Notes: a model not told the origin generated them from the letters alone. DNA of 46,983 bases from Pseudomonadota bacterium (GCA_019352035.1 JABBNZ010000023.1:1-46983), one strand, 5' to 3'. Shown: positions 29,057 through 37,107, numbered from the stretch's first letter. Program-made: numbers and translations.

Positions 29057-29144
29057 GCGCTGGATCCGGGCTTCTGCCCGGCCCAGCGCGGAGGCGGGCA
29101 AAAGCGCGGTTTTTGCCCGCCTCCGCCGCCGCCTGCGGCGGCGG
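29057..29144. terminator. Three consecutive hairpins between convergent genes
   Basis: Hairpin 1: GCGCTGG (29057-29063) pairs with CCAGCGC (29083-29089), and CCGGGC with GCCCGG inside (29066-29081). Hairpin 2: GGAGGCGGGCAAAA (29090-29103) pairs perfectly with 29111-29124 around a 7-base loop. Hairpin 3: CCGCCGCCGC (29123-29132) pairs with GCGGCGGCGG (29135-29144). They lie between the TonB receptor stop and the Lrp-type stop, so a bidirectional transcription end is likely. Poly-U is missing after the stems; the T run lies inside hairpin 2. Confidence 0.6.
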
Positions 29145-29180
29145 GGCACATCCCTGCGCCTGGGGGAGGGGGCGCGGTCC

Positions 29181-29603
29181 TCATAACTTGAAGGTCGTGA
29201 GCAGGAGGCTGGTCTCGCTGCTCGATACGCCGGGCATGCGGCTGATCCTCGCCAGCATGCGGTCGAAGGAGGCGAGGCTGTCGGTGTGCAGCTCCGCGAT
29301 GAGGTCCCAGCGGCCGTTGGTGCTGTGGAGGCTGGCCACGTCCGGCTCGCCGCGCAGCGCCTGGACCACGGCATCGACCTGATTGCCCTCGACGGCGATG
29401 GTCATGAGCGCGCGGATCTGCTGCTCCTCTACGTCGGGCTTCAGGCGCACGGTGTATCCCACGATGGTGCCGTCGGCCTCCAGCCGCGACATGCGGTTTT
29501 GGACCGTGCCGCGGGCCACGCCGAGCTTCTTGGCCAGAGAAGCGACGGAAGCGCGCGCATCGCCGCGCAGCAGGGCGAGGAGCCGGTGGTCGAGGTCATC
29601 CAT
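29181..29603 (-). CDS. Lrp/AsnC-family transcriptional regulator
   Basis: A 140-residue feast/famine regulator. The N-terminal winged HTH is MDDLDHRLLALLRGDARASVASLAKKLGV then ARGTVQNRMSRLEADGTIVGY. The C-terminal RAM (ligand-binding) domain follows, with VEGNQVDAVVQALRGEPDV and LHSTNGRWDLIAEL. It is divergent from the ornithine cyclodeaminase gene (186 bp between starts), where phased TTGC/GCAA sites occur. The likely role is control of the arginine/ornithine genes in response to an amino acid, comparable to other Lrp-type regulators beside catabolic genes. The effector is not identifiable. Confidence 0.92.
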   Translation of the reverse strand: MDDLDHRLLALLRGDARASVASLAKKLGVARGTVQNRMSRLEADGTIVGYTVRLKPDVEEQQIRALMTIAVEGNQVDAVVQALRGEPDVASLHSTNGRWDLIAELHTDSLASFDRMLARISRMPGVSSSETSLLLTTFKL

Positions 29604-29645
29604 CGTCGCGGTACCCGTTTGCAGCGGATTTGGGGTAAGACTCTA

Positions 29646-29700
29646 GCAAATTGCACGGCCAAGTTGTCGATTTGCTCAATGGCATGAGAGTTTTGAGCAA
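29646..29700. promoter_or_regulatory. Candidate Lrp/AsnC operator array, 21-bp phased
   Basis: Between the divergent regulator and ornithine cyclodeaminase genes are TTGCTCAA (29672-29679) and its exact reverse complement TTGAGCAA (29693-29700). A further odd palindrome GCAAATTGC lies at 29646-29654. The TTGC or TTGA elements start at 29651, 29672 and 29693, exactly 21 bp apart, two helix turns. That phasing suits a wrapped Lrp oligomer on one face of the DNA. The binding protein is inferred from position only. Confidence 0.6.
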
Positions 29701-29789
29701 CTTTCTGGCTGTTTTTTGGCCCGGCCGGCGGGGATCATGATCCGAGTGACGGGCGCCGACGGCGTCCCGCGCTTCCTCGGAGAATAAAC

Positions 29790-30869
29790 ATGGTCGACTT
29801 CATCGGCATCCGGCGCGTCCAGGAACTCGTCGGTGACTTGGGCCCCGCGGCCATCATCGCGGGAATGGCAGGCGAGATCGAGGCGGATTATCGGCGTTGG
29901 CGCGAGTTCGAGAAATCGCCGCGTCACGCAACGCATTCCGCGGTCGGCGTCATCGAGCTGATGCCGGCGTGTGATGGGCGCCAGTACACCTTCAAGTACG
30001 TCAACGGCCATCCGAAGAACACCTCGAAGGGGCTGTTGACGGTGATGGCCTTCGGGATGCTGGCGGATGTGGAGACGGGCTACCCGCTGGTGCTCTCGGA
30101 GATGACCCTGACCACCGCATTGCGCACCGCCGCCACTTCGGCGCTCGCCGCGCGTTGGATGGCGCGCCGCAACAGCCGTGTCATGGCGCTGATCGGCAAC
30201 GGCTCGCAGGCGGAATTCCAGGCCATCGGCTTCCACGCGATGCTGGGCATCCGCGAGCTGCGCCTCTACGACACCGACCCGGCGGCGACTCACAAGCTGC
30301 AGGCGAATCTGGCGCGGCTCGATCTCGAGGGATTGCGGGTCGTGCGTTGCGGCTCGACGGCCGAGGCGCTTCGCGGGGCGGACATCGTGACGACGGTCAC
30401 CGCGGACAAGCGCAATGCCACCATTCTGACACCCGGGATGATCTGCCCCGGGATGCACTTGAACGCGGTCGGCGGCGATTGTCCGGGCAAGACGGAGCTG
30501 CACGCCGATATCCTGCTGCGTCCGGATGCGCGGGTCGTGGTGGAGTTCGAGCCCCAGTCGCGCATCGAAGGGGAGATCCAGCAGCTGCCGGCCGACTTCC
30601 CGGTCATCGAGCTCACCGAGATCGTCACCGGCCGCCAGCCGGGCCGCATGAGCGGCGCCGAGGTCACCATCTTCGATTCGGTTGGATTCGCGCTGCAGGA
30701 TTTCTCGGCGCTGCGCCATCTGTACCGCCTGCATCAGGAGCGGCGGGGCGGGCACGCCGAGATCGATCTCATTCCCGATCTCGAGGATCCGAAGGATCTC
30801 TTCTCGGTGGTCGCAGCGCCGGCGCCGGCGCGCGCGCGTCCCCTCCCGGTCGCCGAGCTGACCGCGTGA
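29790..30869 (+). CDS. Ornithine cyclodeaminase family protein
   Basis: A 359-residue NAD-dependent enzyme of the ornithine cyclodeaminase/mu-crystallin family that would convert L-ornithine to L-proline and ammonia. The dinucleotide-binding segment SRVMALIGNGSQAEFQAIGFHAMLG (GNGSQ at 136-140) and the substrate-side RTAATSALAARWMARR are clear, as is HLNAVGGDCPGKTEL. The extended length and wording resemble the ArgZ/OCD group that acts on ornithine. It is followed without a gap by arginase (GTGA overlap at 30866-30869), so the pair forms an arginine to ornithine to proline route. The Lrp-type gene is divergent from it. Confidence 0.93.
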   Translation: MVDFIGIRRVQELVGDLGPAAIIAGMAGEIEADYRRWREFEKSPRHATHSAVGVIELMPACDGRQYTFKYVNGHPKNTSKGLLTVMAFGMLADVETGYPLVLSEMTLTTALRTAATSALAARWMARRNSRVMALIGNGSQAEFQAIGFHAMLGIRELRLYDTDPAATHKLQANLARLDLEGLRVVRCGSTAEALRGADIVTTVTADKRNATILTPGMICPGMHLNAVGGDCPGKTELHADILLRPDARVVVEFEPQSRIEGEIQQLPADFPVIELTEIVTGRQPGRMSGAEVTIFDSVGFALQDFSALRHLYRLHQERRGGHAEIDLIPDLEDPKDLFSVVAAPAPARARPLPVAELTA

Positions 30870-31870
30870 GGGAATCGCCTCGAGCGCAGCCTCGCAACGC
30901 AACGGGACGCACGGTGAGCCTGATCGGCGCACCCACGGATGTGGGCGCCGCGGAGCGTGGCGCCTCCATGGGGCCGGAGGCCATGCGGGTCGCGGGAATT
31001 CAGCGGGCGCTGGAGGAGCGCGGGTTGCGCGTGGCGGACCGCGGCAACCTCAACGGTCCGCCGAATCCGCGCCAGCCGCCCGTCAACGGCCACCGCAATC
31101 TTCAGGCGGTGCTCGAGTGGAGCCGCCTGACGCACGAGGCCGTGTACGAGGAGTTGCGCGCGGGCCGGCTGCCCATCCTCCTGGGCGGCGATCACTCCCT
31201 CGGCATCGGCTCGATCAGCGCCGTGGCGCGCCACTGCCGCGAGGCGGGCCGGAGGCTGCGCGTGCTGTGGCTGGATGCGCACGCGGATTTCAACACCGGA
31301 GAGTTCTCCCCGAGCGGCAATCTGCACGGCATGCCCCTCGCATGCCTGTGCGGCTTCGGGCCGAAGGCACTGGTGGAGCTCGGCGGCGCCGCCCCGAGCC
31401 TCCATCCGCAGTGGATCCGGCAGATCGGGGTGCGCAGCGTCGATGAAGGCGAGAAGCGGTTCGTGCACGAGCTCGCCGTCGAAGTGTTCGACATGCGCTA
31501 CGTGGACGAGATGGGCATGCGTGAGGCCATGGAGCAGGCGCTCGCCGGCCTCGACCGCGACACCCACCTGCACGTGAGCTTCGATGTCGACTTCCTCGAT
31601 CCTGACATCGCACCGGGAGTGGGGACCGTGGTGCCGGGCGGCCCGACCTACCGCGAGGCGCAGCTGTGCATGGAGATGATCGCCGACACTCGCCTGGTGG
31701 GCTCGCTCGATGTCGTGGAGCTGAACCCGGCGCTCGACGTGCGCAACGAGACCGCGCTGCTCGCGGTGAGCCTGCTCGAGTCGCTCTTCGGCAAGAGCAC
31801 GCTGGTGCGGCGGCAGGCCGATACGCCGCCGCTCGATCTCATCGGCAGGAAGCGCATCAAGACGGTCTGA
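30866..31870 (+). CDS. rocF: Arginase
   Basis: Manganese enzyme hydrolysing arginine to ornithine and urea, about 334 residues. The binuclear metal motifs are all present: GGDHSLGIGS, DAHADFNT and SFDVDFLDP, along with the substrate-contact segment SGNLHGMPLA. The start is taken as GTG at 30866, overlapping the ornithine cyclodeaminase stop in GTGA, which suggests coupling. A second GTG at 30914 would remove 16 poorly conserved residues and is also reasonable; homology begins at VSLIGAPTDVG. Its product is the substrate of the gene immediately upstream. Confidence 0.93.
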   Translation: MRESPRAQPRNATGRTVSLIGAPTDVGAAERGASMGPEAMRVAGIQRALEERGLRVADRGNLNGPPNPRQPPVNGHRNLQAVLEWSRLTHEAVYEELRAGRLPILLGGDHSLGIGSISAVARHCREAGRRLRVLWLDAHADFNTGEFSPSGNLHGMPLACLCGFGPKALVELGGAAPSLHPQWIRQIGVRSVDEGEKRFVHELAVEVFDMRYVDEMGMREAMEQALAGLDRDTHLHVSFDVDFLDPDIAPGVGTVVPGGPTYREAQLCMEMIADTRLVGSLDVVELNPALDVRNETALLAVSLLESLFGKSTLVRRQADTPPLDLIGRKRIKTV

Positions 31871-32014
31871 TCCTGGGCCGCCTCGCCCCGGATCGTCGGC
31901 GGCCGGCGCGGTGCGCGACTCTTGCTCGCGCGGGAGCCTCCGGCTCGGCGCCTTGCGCCCACTTGGAAAGGACCGCAGAGCGGTGGCATGATGGTCGCTC
32001 GATCCCGCAGAATC

Positions 32015-32029
32015 TGGCACGAATCCTGC
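32015..32029 (+). promoter_or_regulatory. Candidate sigma-54 (-24/-12) promoter of ku
   Basis: TGGCACG at 32015-32021 and CTGC at 32026-32029 place GG and GC exactly 10 bases apart, as sigma-54 promoters require; only the first base of the -12 TTGC is changed. The predicted start point near 32040 is about 30 bases before the Ku ATG. One mismatch, GC-rich surroundings and no visible activator site keep the confidence moderate. Confidence 0.4.
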
Positions 32030-32071
32030 GGTCTCCCGTCCGGTAGGGGAAACCGCGCCCCGGAGGCAGCC

Positions 32072-32947
32072 ATGGCCGCACGGTCGATCGGATCGCTCAC
32101 CATCTCGTTCGGGCTCGTCGCGATACCCGTCAAGCTCTACAGCGCGACGCAGCCGGCGAGCGCCATCTCCTTCAACCTGCTCCACAAGGGCTGCGGCTCG
32201 CGGCTGAGGCAGCAGTATCTCTGCCTGAAGGAAGGCACCGTCGTGGACCGGGACGAGATGGTGAAGGGCTACGAGTTCGCCAAGGGCCAGTACGTCACCT
32301 TCGAGCCGCAGGAGATCAAGGCCATGGAGGAGGCGGGCACTCACGCGATCGAGATCTCGGAGTTCGTGCCCGTGGAGTCGATCGATCCGGTCTACTTCGA
32401 CAAGAGCTACTATCTCGCCCCCGACAAGGGCGGCGCCAAGCCCTATGCGCTGCTCACCGAGGCGCTGAAGCAGGCCGGACGGTGCGCGGTCGGCCGCTGG
32501 GCATCGCGGGGCAAGGCGTACATCGTCATGCTTCGGCCGGTCGGGGACATGCTCACCCTGCAACAGCTGCACTTCGCCGCCGATGTCCGGCCGGCGAGCG
32601 AGATCGAGATTCCCAAGCCGGAGGTGAAGCCGGCCGAGCTCACCCTCGCGCAGCAGCTCATCAATCAACAGGCCGCGCAGAAGTTCGATCCGGCCGCGTA
32701 TACCGATGAGCTCCGGGGGCGCATCCAGGCGGCGATCGAGAAGAAGGTGGAGGGGGAGCAGATCTCGGTGTCGGATTTCCCGGCCCAAGGCGGCGGCAAG
32801 GTGATCGACCTCATGGAGGCGCTGCGCGCAAGCCTGGAGAAGGCGGACACGGCGCGCGCTTCGACCGCTCAGTTGGGTCCCCGGATGGCGCCGAAGCGCG
32901 CCGAGCGGCAGCCCGCCAAGCCCTCCCGCAAAGCGGGCAAGCGGTAG
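32072..32947 (+). CDS. ku: Non-homologous end joining DNA-binding protein Ku
   Basis: Bacterial Ku, 291 residues, a homodimeric ring that threads onto double-strand DNA ends and recruits LigD. The N-terminal MAARSIGSLTISFGLVAIPVKLY is the family signature, followed by KGYEFAKGQYVTF, ESIDPVYFDKSYYLAPDKGG and ALLTEALKQAGRCAVGRW. A Lys/Arg/Pro-rich C-terminal tail (KRAERQPAKPSRKAGKR) is typical and contributes to DNA and LigD binding. The ATG at 32072 has GGAGG at 32062-32066. No ligD lies in the window. A MerR-TPR gene follows 51 bp downstream. A sigma-54-like element is seen upstream. Confidence 0.96.
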   Translation: MAARSIGSLTISFGLVAIPVKLYSATQPASAISFNLLHKGCGSRLRQQYLCLKEGTVVDRDEMVKGYEFAKGQYVTFEPQEIKAMEEAGTHAIEISEFVPVESIDPVYFDKSYYLAPDKGGAKPYALLTEALKQAGRCAVGRWASRGKAYIVMLRPVGDMLTLQQLHFAADVRPASEIEIPKPEVKPAELTLAQQLINQQAAQKFDPAAYTDELRGRIQAAIEKKVEGEQISVSDFPAQGGGKVIDLMEALRASLEKADTARASTAQLGPRMAPKRAERQPAKPSRKAGKR

Positions 32948-32998
32948 GGATTCCCGGGGCTCGCCGCCGCGGGATCGGGGTCCCCGAGGGAACGCTCC

Positions 32999-33889
32999 AT
33001 GCATCAATACAGCATGCGGGACGTCGAACGGCTCCTGCAGCTGCCGCGCAGCACGCTGCAGAGCCTGGTGAGGCTCGGGTTCGTGCAGCCGGCGCGCGGC
33101 CCGCGGCGCCAGTATCTGTTCTCGTTCCAGGACCTCATCATCCTGCGCGCGGCCCGTACGCTGATCCAGGCCAACATCCCGCGCAGGCGGGTGCGCCGCT
33201 CGCTTGGCCAGTTGCGCGAGCGGCTGCCGCAGTCGGTGCCGCTGTCAGGACTTGCGATCTGCGCCGTCGGCGACCGGGTCGTGGTACGCGAAGGCGCGGA
33301 TCACTGGCAGGCGGACGACGGCCAGTACCTGCTCGGATTCGAGGTGACCGTGCGGAATGGGATTCTGCGGATGAGCGAGCACAGGCAGGCGCGAGCTCCC
33401 GCGCCGAAACGCGACGCAAAGTCTCCCGCTGCGGCGGGTGTCGCGGCGGCTGCGCCAACCGACGCTGCGCGCGATGCCGAAGACTGGTTCAGCGAAGGAG
33501 CGCGGCTCGAGAGCATCGATCCTTCAGCGGCACTCACCGCATACTCCCACGCGGCGTCGGCCGATCCTGCGAGCGCCTCCGCGTGGATCAACTGGGGGCG
33601 GCTCCTGCACGAGAGCGGTGAAGCGCGCGCCGCGGAGACGGTGTACCGGCGCGCGCTCGCGCATTGCGGCGCGGACTCCCTGCTGCTGTTCAATCTCGGC
33701 GTGGCGCTCGAGGATCTCGGCGAGCCGGATGCGGCCCTCGAGGCCTATCACGGCGCCATCTCGGAAGACCCCAACCTTGCCGACTGCCATTACAACCTCG
33801 CGCGTCTCTATGAGTCGGCGGGGAAGACCCAACATGCCATCCGTCACCTTGGTGAGTACCGGCGCCTGGTGACTCGCGCAGAGCACTGA
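32999..33889 (+). CDS. MerR-type HTH fused to TPR repeats
   Basis: A 296-residue protein with an N-terminal MerR-type winged helix (MRDVERLLQLPRSTLQSLVRLGFVQPARGPRRQYLFSFQDLIILRAA, about residues 6-52). A middle region follows (about 75-125), then a low-complexity Ala/Pro linker and a C-terminal array of about three to four TPR units (AWINWGRLLHESGEARAAETVYRRAL and similar). Unlike classical MerR proteins it has no long dimerisation helix next to a metal or drug site. The TPRs suggest a protein partner. It follows ku by 51 bp on the same strand and may be cotranscribed, so a link to DNA repair is possible but unproven. Confidence 0.85.
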   Translation: MHQYSMRDVERLLQLPRSTLQSLVRLGFVQPARGPRRQYLFSFQDLIILRAARTLIQANIPRRRVRRSLGQLRERLPQSVPLSGLAICAVGDRVVVREGADHWQADDGQYLLGFEVTVRNGILRMSEHRQARAPAPKRDAKSPAAAGVAAAAPTDAARDAEDWFSEGARLESIDPSAALTAYSHAASADPASASAWINWGRLLHESGEARAAETVYRRALAHCGADSLLLFNLGVALEDLGEPDAALEAYHGAISEDPNLADCHYNLARLYESAGKTQHAIRHLGEYRRLVTRAEH

Positions 33890-33890
33890 G

Positions 33891-34709
33891 GTGACGGTGT
33901 CGAGCGACAGGTTTCCGACGTTCTATCTCAGCCACGGGGGCGGCCCTTGGCCCTACATGGACGAAGAGGCGCGCCGGCCGTACGCGCGGCTGGAGAAGTC
34001 CTTGAGGGAGCTGCCGCGGCAGCTGCCGCGCATGCCGGAGGCGATCCTCGTCGTCTCGGGGCACTGGGAGGCGGAGGAGTTTGCCGTCATGTCGGATGCG
34101 GCGCCGGCCATGATCTATGACTACGGCGGGTTTCCCGAGGAGCTTTACCACATCCGCTACCCCGCGCCCGGCTCACCGCGCCTCGCCGCTCGGGCGCTTT
34201 CGCTGATCCAACAGGCGGGCCTGTCCGCGCGCTCGAGTGCCGGCCGCGGCTTCGATCACGGGACATATGCGATCCTGGCGGTCACTCACCCGCAGGCCGA
34301 CGTGCCGGTGTTTCAGGTGTCGCTGCGCGCCGATTTCGACCCCGAGGCTCACTTGCGCCTCGGCAGGGCGCTCGCCCCGCTGCGGGACGAAGGGGTTCTC
34401 ATCATCGGCAGCGGCAGCAGCTATCACAACCTGCGCCGCTTCTTCGGCCCGCGCGGCCGCCGGGAGGATTCGGTGCAGTTCGATGCGTGGCTGCGCGAGA
34501 CGCTGGTCGATTCAGCCCCGGCCCAACGCTCGCAGCGCCTGCTGCAGTGGGAGCAGGCTCCCGCCGCGCGCGAGGCGCATCCGCGGGAAGAGCACCTCCT
34601 GCCGCTTCACGTCGCCGTGGGAGCGGCGGAGGAGGAGCCCGGAGCGGTCAACTATCGCGAGGATGACTTCCTGGGCTCCATCGCGCTTTCGAGCTACCGC
34701 TTCGGCTGA
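33891..34709 (+). CDS. DODA-type class III extradiol dioxygenase
   Basis: A 272-residue member of the LigB/DODA superfamily (YgiD-like), which cleaves catechols such as 4,5-DOPA next to the hydroxyls using Zn or Fe. Putative metal ligands are H15 (LSHGGGP), H58 (VSGHWE), the His in SGSSYHN and the His in LLPLHVAVG. The motif RGFDHGTYAILAV is also typical. The GTG at 33891 sits one base after the MerR-TPR stop; a second GTG (33897) is possible. It is convergent with wrbA, with 9 bp between stops. YgiD homologues are often stand-alone genes, so substrate in vivo is uncertain. Confidence 0.88.
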   Translation: MTVSSDRFPTFYLSHGGGPWPYMDEEARRPYARLEKSLRELPRQLPRMPEAILVVSGHWEAEEFAVMSDAAPAMIYDYGGFPEELYHIRYPAPGSPRLAARALSLIQQAGLSARSSAGRGFDHGTYAILAVTHPQADVPVFQVSLRADFDPEAHLRLGRALAPLRDEGVLIIGSGSSYHNLRRFFGPRGRREDSVQFDAWLRETLVDSAPAQRSQRLLQWEQAPAAREAHPREEHLLPLHVAVGAAEEEPGAVNYREDDFLGSIALSSYRFG

Positions 34710-34711
34710 GC

Positions 34712-34736
34712 GCGCGCCTCAGGGGCGCGCCATTTT
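34712..34736 (+). terminator. Candidate intrinsic terminator after the DODA dioxygenase
   Basis: A perfect 7-bp GC stem, GCGCGCC (34712-34718) with GGCGCGC (34724-34730), closes on a 5-base loop and is followed by CATTTT. It lies directly behind the dioxygenase stop and overlaps the 3' end of the convergent wrbA gene. The U tract is short, so efficiency is doubtful. Confidence 0.4.
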
Positions 34737-35327
34737 CGCCGCGATGCGGGTGACATGCTCACCCTGAAAGCGGCACATCTCGAGCTCGAGCGCGGAGGGC
34801 ATGCGCAGCTCCGCGCCGGCCCCGGTGACACAGCTTGCGCCGTAGGGGCTGCCGCCGGTCACTTCCCGCAGCGTCGTCAGGTCCTTGAACGTGTAGGGGA
34901 GGCCCACGATGATCATGCCGTGGTGCAGCAGAGTCAGGTGGAAGGAGGTGATGGTGGTCTCCTGGCCTCCGTGTTGACTCGCGGTGCTGCAGAAGACACT
35001 GCCCACCTTGCCGACCAGCGCTCCGCGCGCCCAGAGGGGGCCGGTCTGGTCGAGGAAGTTGCGCATCTGCGCCGCCATGTTGCCGAAACGGGTCGGGGTG
35101 CCGAAGATGATCGCATCGTACCGCTCGAGCTCTCCTGGGTCGGCGAGAGGGGCGGCCTGGTCCAGGCGAAAGCCCGACGCCTTGCAGACCTCGAGCGGCA
35201 CGATTTCCGCCACGCGCTTGACCTCGACTTCGGCGTCCGGAATCTTGCGGGCGCCTTCGGCCTGCGCCTGCGCCATGACCTCGAGATGGCCGTAGCTGCT
35301 GTAGTAGAGGACGAGGACCTTCGGCAT
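34719..35327 (-). CDS. wrbA: NAD(P)H:quinone oxidoreductase WrbA
   Basis: FMN-dependent two-electron quinone reductase, 202 residues, that avoids semiquinone radicals. The N-terminal [22 protein letters not shown] is the FMN phosphate loop of WrbA. The diagnostic [48 protein letters not shown] and PYTF follow, with GGSPYGAS near the end. Length and wording match E. coli WrbA closely. It is 9 bp upstream on the same strand from the hydrolase gene's stop at 35337 and could be part of that transcript. A redox-protective role beside dioxygenases that handle catechols or quinones is a reasonable inference. Confidence 0.96.
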   Translation of the reverse strand: MPKVLVLYYSSYGHLEVMAQAQAEGARKIPDAEVEVKRVAEIVPLEVCKASGFRLDQAAPLADPGELERYDAIIFGTPTRFGNMAAQMRNFLDQTGPLWARGALVGKVGSVFCSTASQHGGQETTITSFHLTLLHHGMIIVGLPYTFKDLTTLREVTGGSPYGASCVTGAGAELRMPSALELEMCRFQGEHVTRIAAKMARP

Positions 35328-35336
35328 GGTGTTCTC

Positions 35337-36164
35337 CTAGGAGAGTGAGTGGGCATGGCGCTCGAGGAACGCCCGCAGGACTGAGTTGTACGAAGACGGA
35401 TTGTCGAGATTCGGCAGGTGACGGGCCGCGGGGATGCGGGCGCGCTCCCCGAGCGCAAGCGCTGCGGCCAGCGCATCCGCCGCGCGTATCCGGGCCGGCA
35501 GATCGTGCTCGCCCGTGACGATCAGGGCGGGCGTGCGCAACGATGCGGTGATGGCGCGATCCCAATGATCCTCGGCCACGGGCTGCTCCTGCATCAGGTC
35601 AGCGCCGCTGTATCGAGCCGTCATCCGCTGCAGCAGGGCGCGCGAGTGCGGGGAGCGTGTTTCCAACTGCGTCAGGGGATGGCTCGCCCAGCGGCGGCGG
35701 AAGGTCTCGATGTCCCCGGCGGCAAGGAGGCTGCGATACTCGGCGAGCGGTACGTCCTCGCCCTCATTCGAGGCTGCGTCCACGAGAGCGGACGGCGGTC
35801 CGTCGAGAACGACGCAGGAAAACCGCTCCGGCGCGATCCGGCACAGCTGCAAGGCCACGCGGGCGCCCTGTGACATGCCGAGGCACGCGAGCCGCTCGAG
35901 TCTGAGCCGGTCGCACAGACCGAGCGCGTCACGCACATCGGCCGCCAGCGAGGCCCGCCCGGATGACAGGCCGAACCCGCGCCGGTCGAGCCGGATGAGA
36001 CGGAAGGAGCCGGCCAACTCCGCCACCTGCGGCTCCCACATGTCGAGGTCGAGCGTCCAGCCGTGGAGGAGCAGCACGGCCGGTCCGTGGCCCTCGTCGC
36101 GGTAGCGCAGGAGCGCCCCGGTGACGGGCAGGTAGCGGTCCGGGCTGGCCGGGGACGGTTGCAT
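35337..36164 (-). CDS. Alpha/beta hydrolase
   Basis: A 275-residue serine hydrolase with the oxyanion HGWTLDLDMW, nucleophile elbow GMSQG (S98), the acid Asp in VTGEHDLPARI and the catalytic His in AARHLPNLDNP. It resembles 3-oxoadipate enol-lactone hydrolase and similar C-C or ester hydrolases of aromatic degradation, but the exact substrate cannot be given. An IclR-type box (36172-36186), overlapped by a 9-bp inverted repeat, lies only 8 bp before the ATG. No Shine-Dalgarno sequence is visible there. The box links this gene to the IclR regulator that begins at 37066. Confidence 0.9.
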   Translation of the reverse strand: MQPSPASPDRYLPVTGALLRYRDEGHGPAVLLLHGWTLDLDMWEPQVAELAGSFRLIRLDRRGFGLSSGRASLAADVRDALGLCDRLRLERLACLGMSQGARVALQLCRIAPERFSCVVLDGPPSALVDAASNEGEDVPLAEYRSLLAAGDIETFRRRWASHPLTQLETRSPHSRALLQRMTARYSGADLMQEQPVAEDHWDRAITASLRTPALIVTGEHDLPARIRAADALAAALALGERARIPAARHLPNLDNPSSYNSVLRAFLERHAHSLS

Positions 36165-36171
36165 TCCGGGA

Positions 36172-36199
36172 ATTCGAATAGCGAAAGGTGTTTCGCTAT
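36172..36199. promoter_or_regulatory. Candidate IclR operator upstream of the hydrolase gene
   Basis: TTCG-N5-CGAA at 36173-36185 matches three copies in the iclR/lyase intergenic region. On the coding strand of the hydrolase TTTCGCTATTCGAAT agrees with TTTCGGTATCCGAAA at 12 of 15 positions. A longer perfect repeat, ATAGCGAAA (36178-36186) and TTTCGCTAT (36191-36199), overlaps it. Confidence 0.6.
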
Positions 36200-36256
36200 G
36201 AGGTTAGGGCGGGGACCCTGCACCGTCAAGCCAGCGTCTGCGCGCGCCCGTGCGCC

Positions 36257-37066
36257 TCAGACCTGCGCGCTCAGGGAGAGTCCGGGAATCGCGCGCAGAT
36301 CGGCGGAGATCTGACGGCTCAACTGCCGCAGCATGCCGAGCCGGCCCCGCACGAGCTTGGCCCGGGTGGTCTTGCCCGAGTGGCTCGAGGAGTTGAGCGC
36401 GGCGACGACTCTGCCGGACTGATCGAGAACCGGGACGGCGAGGGCAACCACCCCGTACGCGAGCTCATCGGCCACCGCCGCATAGCCGCAGCGGCGGCAG
36501 TCCTCGATGAGCGAGCGCAGCTCCCCGGGGTCGCGGACCGTCCGATCCGTCAGCGCCTCCAGCGTGGCGGTGTCGAAATAACGCTGCAGGCGTTCCGGGC
36601 TCAGGCCGGCGAGCAGAACGCGGCCCATCGAGGTCGCGTGGGCCGGAAAACGGCTGCCGACATGCGCCTCTAGCCGAAGCAGGGTTCGCACGGACGCGCG
36701 CGCGACGTAGACGATATCGTCGCCGTCGAGGACTGACATCGCCGCCGAGTCGCCGGTCTTGCGCGCGAGCTCCTCGAGGTGAGTCTTGGTCAGGTGCTCG
36801 ATGTCCATCGAGTCGAGATAGGCGGCGCCGAGCTCGAGGACCTTGGGCCGCAGGAGGAAGCTGCGGCCGTGACGGGTGACGTACCCGAGCTCCTCCAGAG
36901 TCAGCAGGCATCGGCGCGCCGTCGCGGCGGGAATGGCGGCGTTGCGGGCGATGTCGCTCAGGGTCGGCGCGGGATGTGCGCGTCTGAACGCGCGGATGAC
37001 CGCGATGCCCTTGGCGAGTCCTCCCATCGCTTCGCGACGGCTCTGTGGAATTTTGCGTGCAGCCAT
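36257..37066 (-). CDS. IclR-family transcriptional regulator
   Basis: A 269-residue IclR regulator with an N-terminal winged helix (about residues 14-70: KGIAVIRAFRRAHPAPTLSDIARNAAIPAATARRCLLTLEELGYV) and a C-terminal effector domain (SMGRVLLAGLSPERLQRYF, CRRCGYAAVADELAYGVVALAVPV). The wording resembles PcaR/PobR-type aromatic-acid regulators, but the effector is unknown. It is divergent from the citryl-CoA-lyase-like gene with 106 bp between starts. Three copies of TTCG-N5-CGAA lie in that space, one 14 bp upstream of its own ATG, which suggests autoregulation. A fourth copy controls the hydrolase gene downstream of it on the same strand. Confidence 0.94.
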   Translation of the reverse strand: MAARKIPQSRREAMGGLAKGIAVIRAFRRAHPAPTLSDIARNAAIPAATARRCLLTLEELGYVTRHGRSFLLRPKVLELGAAYLDSMDIEHLTKTHLEELARKTGDSAAMSVLDGDDIVYVARASVRTLLRLEAHVGSRFPAHATSMGRVLLAGLSPERLQRYFDTATLEALTDRTVRDPGELRSLIEDCRRCGYAAVADELAYGVVALAVPVLDQSGRVVAALNSSSHSGKTTRAKLVRGRLGMLRQLSRQISADLRAIPGLSLSAQV

Positions 37067-37079
37067 GACCGGGAGTCTA

Positions 37080-37094
37080 TTTCGGTATCCGAAA
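37080..37094. promoter_or_regulatory. IclR operator copy 1 (autoregulatory)
   Basis: TTTCGGTATCCGAAA, a perfect 6-bp inverted repeat with a 3-bp spacer. It lies 14 bp upstream of the iclR ATG and is identical to copy 3. Assignment to IclR is from position between divergent genes. Confidence 0.75.
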
Positions 37095-37107
37095 GGACGG
37101 AAGAGGC

